Source of the DNA: Succinivibrionaceae bacterium UBA3769
Lineage (GTDB): Bacteria; Pseudomonadota; Gammaproteobacteria; Enterobacterales; Succinivibrionaceae
Reading direction: 5' to 3'
DNA length: 19,824 bases
NCBI GenBank assembly: GCA_002372325.1
Contig: DFFT01000117.1
Location: forward strand, 1,854 to 21,677
Positions 1 through 6,343 of the stretch are shown here, in pieces; position 1 is the stretch's first letter, and each line of letters starts with the position of its first letter. Made by a program: the position numbers and the translations under genes. Below the pieces are notes generated by a model. That model saw only the letters and a program-made list of their open reading frames with translations. It was not told the origin of the DNA and made no database searches.

Positions 1-23
1 AAAACCCCGCAGTATGCGGGGTT
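1..23 (-). terminator. Rho-independent terminator for the 148-aa membrane protein gene
   Basis: CCCCGC (5-10) pairs with GCGGGG (16-21) around a 5-nt loop, and AA/TT extends the stem. Read on the minus strand the stem is followed by TTTT, so it ends transcription of the gene at 67-513, 44 bp upstream on that strand. The T-tract may continue beyond the window edge. Confidence 0.75.
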
Positions 24-66
24 CTTTCAGAGCTGCGGCGGAATGCCGTCATTCTCTGGTCGCGGT

Positions 67-513
67 TCAGCCGCCGATCTTGTCAATGGCTCCCTTGATG
101 GCGAAGCGCTTTTTCATGGCGGTTACGTCAGCGTAAATGAAGAACGCCAGACATACCAGGCAGAAAACGCCGTACAGCATCCCCATAATATTGCCGGCAT
201 TATCGGGGAGCATCCAGCTCAGAACGCCCATGCCAATGCCCCCGAAAATCATCCCCAGAAAAAGATTCCATTTCAGCTTGTGGAGCTTGTAAACAGTTTC
301 GGCTTCCAGACTGGCAGCGTTATCCCCGGCGGCTTCCAGAAGCTTCCAGGCCCGGAAGGCCAGCTTGTAGACCTTGGGAATGGTCAAAAAGAAAAGCGGC
401 ACAAAAAAGTATGAAACGATGTGAAGAAAGAGCGAGGTATTCATCCCGGAGGAGATCTCCTGAGCTTCCTTGATGTTCTGAGCCGGGAGATTCTGTTTAA
501 CAGTATCAGTCAT
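67..513 (-). CDS. Small hypothetical integral membrane protein (148 aa)
   Basis: I do not recognise a named family. About 25 polar N-terminal residues precede a first hydrophobic segment (about 27-46). A charged stretch (47-82) with an alpha-helical look follows, then two closely spaced membrane segments (about 83-101, Gly-rich, and 108-128) and a short basic tail (TAMKKRF). This predicts a three-helix inner-membrane protein. The ATG at 513 is the first start in the frame and has only a weak purine-rich site (CAGAGAA) upstream. It is monocistronic in this window: a terminator follows at 1-23 and a non-coding stretch lies upstream. The regular membrane topology and the terminator make it a real gene, but no motif suggests an activity. 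Confidence 0.7.
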   Translation of the reverse strand: MTDTVKQNLPAQNIKEAQEISSGMNTSLFLHIVSYFFVPLFFLTIPKVYKLAFRAWKLLEAAGDNAASLEAETVYKLHKLKWNLFLGMIFGGIGMGVLSWMLPDNAGNIMGMLYGVFCLVCLAFFIYADVTAMKKRFAIKGAIDKIGG

Positions 514-819
514 GTTGTATATTCTCTGAGTATTAGTCTAAGTATGAGCGGCAGAGCCGCAATATGCTGTTTGGTCCGAAAGCGACCGCTTTCGGGCTGT
601 CCTGTTGCGGGGGATCTTACCACAATTCCGCGCAGGGGGACGAGATTCCCGCCGGCGGGGAGATGTTTTTCGGGAGGATGGCAGGTTTTTCAGGAGGCGG
701 AGATGTTTTCGCAGGTATAATGAAAGGGCTCTCTTCACTCTCCCGGTTCCGGGGCCGCGGCCTCTTTTCTGCGGTTCCTTTCCCGGATCTCCTTCCGGAC
801 ACATGACACGGAGGCAAAA
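514..819. other. Intergenic region between divergent genes, with two inverted repeats
   Basis: No convincing gene on either strand. It holds two adjacent dyads: GCGGC-AGA-GCCGC (548-560) and CCGAAAGCG-AC-CGCTTTCGG (576-595), both upstream of the minus-strand gene starting at 513. Nearer the plus-strand transporter, 660-715 contains three imperfect repeats of a GATGTTTTTCGGGAGG-like unit. A TATAAT hexamer at 716-721 could be a -10 element, but no matching -35 lies at the right distance. Open frames here overlap each other in low-complexity GC-rich sequence and lack ribosome binding sites. Confidence 0.5.
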
Positions 820-1851
820 ATGACACTGAGACGTTTTCTAAGCAGCTGGTCTCTCCCGCTGGCAATTCTGGCGGGCATTCTGGCATACGTGACGGTTTAT
901 GAGCTTTATCGGGAGCTTCCGGAACAAATGCTTTCATTTTTGCCCTCCCGGAATACCGTGCTGAACCTCGTGGCCGTGGCGCAGCCGTTTTTTCTGTTCG
1001 TCATGCTCTTTATCAGCTTTGCCAAGATCCGCTTTACGGAACTCCGGCCCGCCCTGTGGGCTCTTCCGCTGCTATTGCTGCAGGGCGGGATCTTTGCAGG
1101 GCTGGGGTGGCTTTTGTATCTTTTTCCGGATCTGGAATGCCGCTTTCTTGCGGAAGCCGCCATGCTGGCCTTTATCTGTCCCACGGCCACGGCGGCCTCC
1201 GTTATCGTCCGGAAGCTTGCGGGATCCATGGAGCATATCATGGCCTATACCATCATGGCCAATCTCCTTTCCGCCGTTCTGATCCCGGCGGTGGTGCCTT
1301 TTGCTCACCCCTTGCCGGGGTTTTCCTTCGGAGCGGCCTTCGGCGTCATTATGATCAAGGTAATGCCGCTTCTGATGGGGCCGGTGCTGGCGGTGGGCCT
1401 GTGCCGCCTCGTTTGTCCCGGATTTCTGAACTGGATTGCCAGAATACCGGATCTGGCCTTTTATTTCTGGCTGGTGTCTCTGCCCCTGGCTATGGCGGTT
1501 TCAGTGCGGTATCTGATGCATTCTCTTCTGGGAACGGGAGCGATCCTGGAAATAGCCGCGGTTTCTCTGGCGGCCTGCCTCCTGCAGTTTGCCCTGGGGC
1601 GGTTCTTTGGCAGGATCTGCGGATCCTCAGGAGATGCGGTGACTGCAGGACAGGCTCTGGGCCAGAAAAGCACCGTCTTCATGATCTGGACGGGCTACAC
1701 CTTCTTTACCCCGGTTACTGCCATCACCGGCGGCTTCTACAGTATCTGGCATAACTCCATAAGTTCCTGGCAGCTTTACCGGAAGTCGCAGGAGGAAGCA
1801 GGATCCGGGAGCGCAGCGTCTTCCCAAGACAAGCCTCGCAAAAACGGTTAG
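820..1851 (+). CDS. Bile acid:sodium symporter (BASS/SBF superfamily) transporter
   Basis: A 343-aa polytopic membrane protein, the usual size for the BASS superfamily, with 9-10 hydrophobic helices. Two family signatures are visible: CPTATAASVI at about 120-129, where the first discontinuous helix normally crosses, and GQKSTVFMIW followed by a TFFTPVTAITGGFYSIWHN stretch at about 281-312. These mark the branch of putative Na+-dependent organic-anion carriers common in Bacteroidetes and gut Proteobacteria. The tail (about 323-343) is polar and cytoplasmic. GGAGG at 810-814, 5 nt from the ATG, fixes the start. Substrate cannot be read from sequence; bile acid is only the family name, and pantoate, pyruvate or other small anions are equally possible. 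It stands alone between divergent and convergent neighbours. Confidence 0.85.
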   Translation: MTLRRFLSSWSLPLAILAGILAYVTVYELYRELPEQMLSFLPSRNTVLNLVAVAQPFFLFVMLFISFAKIRFTELRPALWALPLLLLQGGIFAGLGWLLYLFPDLECRFLAEAAMLAFICPTATAASVIVRKLAGSMEHIMAYTIMANLLSAVLIPAVVPFAHPLPGFSFGAAFGVIMIKVMPLLMGPVLAVGLCRLVCPGFLNWIARIPDLAFYFWLVSLPLAMAVSVRYLMHSLLGTGAILEIAAVSLAACLLQFALGRFFGRICGSSGDAVTAGQALGQKSTVFMIWTGYTFFTPVTAITGGFYSIWHNSISSWQLYRKSQEEAGSGSAASSQDKPRKNG

Positions 1852-1944
1852 TCAGGATCATTTCATTTGCGGAAAGGGGACGCCGGATTGAGGCGCTGTC
1901 AGGATGCAGGGCAGCCTGAGGAGTATTTCCTTTCGCTCCGGCAT

Positions 1945-2005
1945 AAAAACTCCCCGCTTTTCCGGAAGACCGTTTCTGTCGGCCTTTGTCCGAAAAAGCG
2001 GGGAG
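1945..2005 (-). terminator. metY: Terminator for the OAH sulfhydrylase gene
   Basis: A 17-nt arm at 1950-1966 (CTCCCCGCTTTTCCGGA) pairs with 1989-2005 with a single mismatch and a 22-nt loop. On the minus strand the stem is followed by TTTTT (plus-strand A-run 1945-1949). It lies 24 bp past the stop of the minus-strand gene ending at 2029. It may also block read-through from the convergent transporter, but there is no T-run on the plus side. Confidence 0.85.
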
Positions 2006-2028
2006 CCTTGATCCCCAAAGGGCTGTTA

Positions 2029-3309
2029 TCAGATCTTGCTTAATGCCTGATCCAGATCCTGAATGATGTCATCCGCATCCTCAATGCCGATGGAGACTCT
2101 GATGGTGTTTGGCTTGATGCCGTGCTTCAGAAGCTCCTCGCCGGAAAGCTGGGCGTGAGTGGTGGTGGCCGGGTGAATGGCCAGAGACTTGGCATCTCCC
2201 ACATTGGCCAGGAGAGAGAACAGCTTCAGGTTATCAATAACGGTCTGCGCTTCCTTAATGCCGCCCTTGATCTCAAAGGTGAAGATGGAGCCGGCTCCTT
2301 CCGGATAGTACTTCTTGTAGATGGCCTGCTGCTCCGGATCCCTGGTTACGGAGGGATGGTTTACGTTTTCCACCTTGGGGTGACTCTGCAGGAATGCCGC
2401 CACCTTAAGAGCGTTTTCGGTATGCTTCCGGAGACGCAGAGACAGGGTTTCCAGGCCCAGAATAAACAGGAAGGCGTGGAAGGGGGACAGACAGGAACCG
2501 GTATCACGGAGGACAATGGCTCTTATCATGTTCACGAAGGCGGCCGGGCCGCAGGCATCGGCAAATACCACGTTGTTGTAGGAGGCATTGGGCTCGGTCA
2601 GGGCCGGGAATTTGCCGGAGGCCTTCCAGTCGAACTTGCCGCTGTCGGTGATTACGCCGCCGAGACCGGTGCCGTGGCCGCTGATAAACTTGGTGGCAGA
2701 GTGCACCACAATGTCAGCGCCGTGCTCAATGGGACGGATCACCGAAGGCGGGGTGAATGTGGCATCGATGATCAGAGGAATGCCGTGGCGGTGGGCGATT
2801 TCGGCCAGCTTTTCGATATCCACGGGATCGCAGTTGGGATTTCCCAGAGTTTCCGCATAAAGAGCCCTGGTGTTATCATCGATGGCCTTTTCGAAACCCT
2901 CGTAGTCATTAGGCTCCACAAAGGTGGTGGTAATGCCGTAATTGGGCAGGGTGTCGTGGAACAGTTCAAAGGTGCCGCCGTAGAGATTCTGCGCTGCCAC
3001 AATGTTCTGTCCGGCATGGGCCAGAGCAATTACGGCATAGTTCACCGCGGCAAGTCCGGAGCTGGTGGCCAGAGCGGCAACGCCGCCTTCCAGAGCGGCC
3101 ATTCTCTTTTCAAAAACCTCTACCGTGGGATTGGTGAGGCGGCTGTAGATATTGCCGGGATCGCTGAGATTGAAGCGGTTGGCGGCCTGCTCGGCATTGT
3201 TGAATACGTAAGAGGAGGTCAGGTAGATAGGTACGGACCGGGCTCCGGTGGCAGGATCGGCCTGCTCCTGTCCGGCATGTACCTGAAGGGTGTCAAATTT
3301 GTATGTCAT
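2029..3309 (-). CDS. metY: O-acetylhomoserine sulfhydrylase (aminocarboxypropyltransferase)
   Basis: A cytoplasmic PLP enzyme of the Cys/Met metabolism family, expected to make homocysteine from O-acetyl-L-homoserine and sulfide in direct-sulfhydrylation methionine synthesis. The 426-aa length is typical of MetY and longer than the roughly 390 aa of MetB/MetC. Visible landmarks are YSRLTNPT (about 55-62), SSGLAAV (83-89), IIDATFTPP (180-188), whose Asp182 should pair with the PLP ring nitrogen, and SATKFISGHGTGLGG (204-218), with Lys207 the Schiff-base lysine. The insert FNMIRAIVLRDTGSCLSPFHAFLFILGLETL-type region (about 258-290) is also characteristic. AAGGA lies 9 nt before the ATG. The gene is monocistronic with its own terminator. 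No MetJ-box-like repeat or SAM riboswitch was recognised upstream. Substrate preference (acetyl versus succinyl ester) is inferred from family. Confidence 0.9.
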   Translation of the reverse strand: MTYKFDTLQVHAGQEQADPATGARSVPIYLTSSYVFNNAEQAANRFNLSDPGNIYSRLTNPTVEVFEKRMAALEGGVAALATSSGLAAVNYAVIALAHAGQNIVAAQNLYGGTFELFHDTLPNYGITTTFVEPNDYEGFEKAIDDNTRALYAETLGNPNCDPVDIEKLAEIAHRHGIPLIIDATFTPPSVIRPIEHGADIVVHSATKFISGHGTGLGGVITDSGKFDWKASGKFPALTEPNASYNNVVFADACGPAAFVNMIRAIVLRDTGSCLSPFHAFLFILGLETLSLRLRKHTENALKVAAFLQSHPKVENVNHPSVTRDPEQQAIYKKYYPEGAGSIFTFEIKGGIKEAQTVIDNLKLFSLLANVGDAKSLAIHPATTTHAQLSGEELLKHGIKPNTIRVSIGIEDADDIIQDLDQALSKI

Positions 3310-3767
3310 TATCAGATGTCCTTAAAAAACGGTGCTCTGATTTTACTCCAAAATTCAGGAGCAATATCCGGTTAGCTGTCAAAAAGAGGAGATACTTTGG
3401 AAAATGCTATCCTGCGGACGCTGTCTGACGTTCCGGAAACGGGAAAAGAAGCCTCATGTTATGACAGGCAGGCTTGCTCCTTTCCGGCAGTTGTTAAGAA
3501 GGCATGGTTGGAACTCGGAAAAGCAGATCTGCCGTGCCTTTTGGGGCCGGGGAGCTTTGTTCGGAGAATATTGCAGTTAACCAAGACTGATGAATGGGGA
3601 GTAAGATTTGGGAATTGAGTGTGAAAAATAACACTACTGCAGCTTTTGATTTTAACAACTTGCGACAAAAGCAAACTTGCTTATTAATATTTTAAATTAC
3701 CACATGTCTTAAAACATCTGTTTTTGTATCAATTATAAAGAAAGATAAGATATTAATAAAATAAATG
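3310..3767. other. Intergenic region marking a composition boundary
   Basis: No gene I can defend. A perfect TTGACA on the minus strand (plus 3377-3382) lies upstream of metY but has no -10 at standard spacing. Base composition switches near 3618 from the GC-balanced flank to very AT-rich sequence that continues to about 6300. At that point sits a short inverted repeat, AGTGT-8 nt-ACACT (3618-3635). A second dyad, AAGCAA-AC-TTGCTT (3669-3682), followed by TTTTG on the minus strand, could be a weak terminator for the operon ending at 3768. A 73-codon TTG-initiated frame (3397-3618) is discussed under rejected items. Confidence 0.5.
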
Positions 3768-5147
3768 TTAGATTGGCAATAACTCCACATCGTTTTTCAA
3801 AGTATCAATTTTGCCTACAAGATCTTGAAGATGTCTAATTTCAATTTGCTCTACACAACTCCATTTAGACATTTCTTTTCCATACAGAGCCCATTTTAAA
3901 GAATGAAATGAATTCCATAAAAGTCCCATCCATGCTGAATAATTAAGATCCAAAATATTGCTAGTAATATGAATTTTTCCATAATTACAACCGCATATAA
4001 CTCCGTATCCGAGTGTAAGCATTGTCCTAAATCTTGGATTTATCTTAGTAGGCATTGTATCAACTAAAGCTTTTCCCCATTGGATATTGCTAATATAATG
4101 TTGCTTAACAATCCAAAACGCTCTCATCAGAATTTCCATAATCATACATGGCACAGATGTTGTGACAAACTGCCTGAAGTCATAACCGCTAACGTACATA
4201 TACTCGATTTGCTTGTCGAACGTTGAATCACCTATCTGAATGTTGTTGAATAACCTCAACAATCCCATGAACGGTGCTGGCAACCCCATACCTCTGTACC
4301 CGCTTCCCGATGGAGCATTGACATCAGAACAAAGGTGTCCAAACATTCTTCCTAGGAGAGAAAACACATTATCGTTGAATGGTGTTGTATTTATTCCTGA
4401 GTATGAAGTTACCACCCCGTTATTTACGACGGTCGTAGTGTTTCTAATCATATCAAGAACCCCAAAAATAAAGCCCAGCACAGGATCATGAGAAAGTTCT
4501 CTAATCCTATGATTTAACGGTGACAATATTTTCGGAGGTGCTTCAAACAGATTTTTCGCTATTGATACATCAGCAGAGCCAATATGATAAAGATTACTCA
4601 GCTTTTTGCTCAACTCCGGAGGCAATACCTTGTTAAATGCCTCCTGAACACCTCGATTGAATATGCCATCAACAGACTGAGTGAAGAGCGTCGCATGTTT
4701 GGGAGGAGCTTTAACACAAAACCAGTCAAGCATTGCTGCAACCAAACCGCAGCCTCCGGCAATGGCATAATCCCATCCGTCAAGGGCATAGGTTACGTTA
4801 AATTCATGCACATATTTGTGTATTCTCTCATCAGTATCTGCGATATCTTCATCCGTCAGTATGTCAAAAACACTAAGATTGTTGCGGTATCTGCTGTTGG
4901 CCTTATCAAAAATTTCCTTATTCGATACTTCGGGAATCGGTACTGCTTTTTCTTGATTCTTCAGTATCCTTAGACTTTCTTTTTTTATCGCATTATGATC
5001 TAAACCAATATTATGCTGTTTTGCGAGTTTTTCGACCCTAGCCTTGATTTCGTCAAGAGATGTGCGTATTCCCTCGTGCTGTTTTTCAAGAACTTTACTA
5101 TCATCCTGCAACATTCGGACAGCCTTGATTTGATCATCAAAACTCAT
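3768..5147 (-). CDS. Unrecognised protein with coiled-coil ends and a His/Asp-rich membrane-like core; second gene of a two-gene operon
   Basis: About 459 aa from the ATG at 5147. I prefer this to the in-frame GTG at 5153 because AGGGAA sits 6 nt before the ATG but directly abuts the GTG. Seen: a charged N-terminal helix (about 5-46), likely coiled coil; hydrophobic stretches near 128-146, 222-234, 327-348, 377-388 and 404-420, several amphipathic; and a C-terminal helix (about 432-455). The core holds NHRIRELSHDP (about 212-222) and, some 50 residues on, GHLCSDVNAPSGSGYRG (270-286), then LPAPF. The H-R-x(5)-H-D plus G-H-x(3)-D-x(2)-P-x-G layout resembles YdjM/DUF457 membrane metal hydrolases; that link is inference. 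I recall similar uncharacterised proteins in Firmicutes with NHH...LGHSP and GHL.SD motifs, unverified. It lies 33 bp after the 159-aa gene, so the two are co-transcribed. Codon and base use is AT-rich, unlike its neighbours, suggesting transfer. Confidence 0.8.
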   Translation of the reverse strand: MSFDDQIKAVRMLQDDSKVLEKQHEGIRTSLDEIKARVEKLAKQHNIGLDHNAIKKESLRILKNQEKAVPIPEVSNKEIFDKANSRYRNNLSVFDILTDEDIADTDERIHKYVHEFNVTYALDGWDYAIAGGCGLVAAMLDWFCVKAPPKHATLFTQSVDGIFNRGVQEAFNKVLPPELSKKLSNLYHIGSADVSIAKNLFEAPPKILSPLNHRIRELSHDPVLGFIFGVLDMIRNTTTVVNNGVVTSYSGINTTPFNDNVFSLLGRMFGHLCSDVNAPSGSGYRGMGLPAPFMGLLRLFNNIQIGDSTFDKQIEYMYVSGYDFRQFVTTSVPCMIMEILMRAFWIVKQHYISNIQWGKALVDTMPTKINPRFRTMLTLGYGVICGCNYGKIHITSNILDLNYSAWMGLLWNSFHSLKWALYGKEMSKWSCVEQIEIRHLQDLVGKIDTLKNDVELLPI

Positions 5148-5180
5148 ACTCACTTCCCTGGATTCATTGCATTTATTGAT

Positions 5181-5660
5181 TTAAGAACGTTTTTCCAGTT
5201 CTTTTTCAAGATAGTCTAGTGTGGCATTCACATATGCAAGTTGTTCTTGAAAATACTGTGCGTTTTCTTTTAATCGTGACTGAATCTCGTATAGTTTTTT
5301 GATTGCAGTGTTTAATGCCGCAACTGTCTTTGCTTGCTTTTTCTTTTTTGCGAAGGCATAACCTGCAATACCTAAAACTGCTACGGGAGCTGCCAGAACT
5401 GAAATACCGGCTACCATTCCCCCTCCGACCAAAGCTCCTGCAGTAGCCAATCCTGATGTAATCCCGGCCGCAGATAAACCTGAAACCCCCAAAAATGATA
5501 ATGCTGCAATTGAGCCACCTGCCCCTAAGGAAGATCCTATGACTGCAGCAAGCCCCTCTGTAACAGACGGTGCAGCTTTATGCAGTTCATTCATCAAGAC
5601 CTTAATTTCTTCTGAAACCTGAACCCTTTCTTGATCAATTTCATTTTGAGACAAGCCCAT
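5181..5660 (-). CDS. Gly/Ala-rich hydrophobic protein with C-terminal coiled coil; first gene of the two-gene operon
   Basis: A 159-aa protein of unrecognised family. A polar helical N-terminus (1-30) precedes a long small-residue hydrophobic region (about 32-104) packed with G-x(3)-G/A spacings (LGAGGSIAALSFLGVSGLSA, LATAGALVGGGMVAG). It ends at a basic stop-transfer cluster, AKKKKQAK (104-111). A heptad-like helix (about 112-157) with regularly placed Leu/Ile follows. This is the layout of a membrane-inserting glycine-zipper hairpin with a cytoplasmic coiled coil. Pore-forming or apolipoprotein-L-like proteins and small scaffolds share it, but sequence alone does not decide. AGGAG is 7 nt from the ATG. 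The next gene starts 33 bp downstream, also with an N-terminal coiled coil, so the two products may interact. No -35/-10 pair is clear upstream, but dyads at 5694-5710 (TGAAG...CTTCA) and 5724-5735 (CATTGTTCAATG) could be operators. Confidence 0.8.
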   Translation of the reverse strand: MGLSQNEIDQERVQVSEEIKVLMNELHKAAPSVTEGLAAVIGSSLGAGGSIAALSFLGVSGLSAAGITSGLATAGALVGGGMVAGISVLAAPVAVLGIAGYAFAKKKKQAKTVAALNTAIKKLYEIQSRLKENAQYFQEQLAYVNATLDYLEKELEKRS

Positions 5661-5980
5661 ATTTAAACTCCTGCATCACAGCAATACAAATTTTGAAGTA
5701 GTTTGCTTCACTAGTCTGAAATCCATTGTTCAATGAAGTTCACTAATGATTAAAGATTATCGTTACCTTTTAAATAACAAGTAATCAACCAAAAAAGATG
5801 TAAAACAAGTACCTTAATAACTGCCAAAACAGTTAATAAATCACCAGTTTTTACCGAATTGTGCATAATCCTTGCTATAAAATTATTTTTACTAGAAGGG
5901 TTTATGCTCTGAGAGCAAGCTATCACTGACAGTTTGGATATTTACTGATAGATCCATTAATACACTCCAGCAGAATGCGA

Positions 5981-6253
5981 TTACATTGTTGCATTTTCAG
6001 ATCTTGCAGCTTTCTTTTTAAGTTCTGATATTCTTACCATAACAAATCCTCTAATACCTTGCTATATTTTTGTCTAATTACCTTCGGTATTTGTGACGTA
6101 CATAAAGCATCGTTACAAAGCATTAAAGCGCGTCACCTTGATTCATAATCATACAAATCTGATAACATCTGAAAATGCAGTGCCAAAGCTGTCTTCCTTA
6201 AGTGATTTATCCAGTCCCTGGTGTATAATTGTTCTTGCTTTTCTGGTTTCCAT
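5981..6253 (-). pseudogene. Possible decayed coding remnant: three consecutive short frames
   Basis: Read on the minus strand, 6253-6149 encodes 34 codons (METRKARTIIHQGL...) with a strong GGAG 6 nt before its ATG. 6123-6034 encodes 29 codons ending VIRQKYSKVLEDLLW. 6040-5981 encodes 19 codons (MVRISELKKKAARSENATM) after GAGG at 6-nt spacing, and its ATG overlaps the previous stop. The pieces have protein-like, Lys/Arg/Glu-rich composition but are too short to be functional, and their frames differ. I read this as the residue of one or two genes broken by frameshifts and deletions. I cannot assign a family. Real micro-proteins are an alternative I consider less likely. Confidence 0.3.
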
Positions 6254-6292
6254 AGTGTTCTCCAGATTTATCCAGTCCCTGGTGTATAATTG
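6204..6292. repeat. Exact 28-bp direct repeat, two copies, 33 bp apart
   Basis: Copies at 6204-6231 and 6265-6292 are identical over 28 bp and differ immediately outside on both sides. Each contains a short dyad, CCAG-TCC-CTGG, and ends GGTGTATAATTG, so each carries a TATAAT hexamer on the plus strand (6224-6229, 6285-6290). The right copy runs into ACACC, which makes a GGTGT...ACACC inverted repeat. The left copy is inside the 34-codon minus-strand frame; the right copy is upstream of that frame's ribosome binding site. The spacing resembles a two-repeat CRISPR, but there are no cas genes or leader. Confidence 0.85.
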
Positions 6293-6343
6293 ACACCGGG
6301 AAGCGATTTCCTGTTTGATTTAGTACAGAGGTAAGCGCTGGTC

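Larger units (their letters stand above)
5661..6343. other. AT-rich non-coding and decayed region upstream of the two-gene operon
   Basis: No intact gene in about 680 bp. The part next to the operon holds short dyads: 5694-5710, 5724-5735, and an imperfect one in 5814-5839 (TTAATAACTG against CAGTTAATAA). It also has a repeated TTCACTA at 5707-5713 and 5739-5745. The distal part carries three short minus-strand frames (5981-6253) and the 28-bp direct repeats (6204-6292), each entered separately. The right-hand copy is followed by GGTGT-7 nt-ACACC (6281-6297), where composition returns to the GC-rich flank. The region looks like the scar of an insertion. Confidence 0.5.

Noticed and set aside
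2122..3375. 417-codon plus-strand open frame opposite metY
   Set aside because: It is the antisense shadow of a clear PLP enzyme. Its composition is Gly/Val/His-rich with no domain pattern.
3397..3618. 73-codon plus-strand frame with GAGGAG before a TTG start
   Set aside because: The ribosome binding site is good, but the start is TTG, the product has no domain-like pattern, and the frame ends exactly at the composition boundary. Chance frame more likely.
6204..6292. Minimal CRISPR array
   Set aside because: Only two repeats, no cas genes, no AT-rich leader, and one copy lies inside a coding remnant. Geometry alone is not enough; kept as a repeat.
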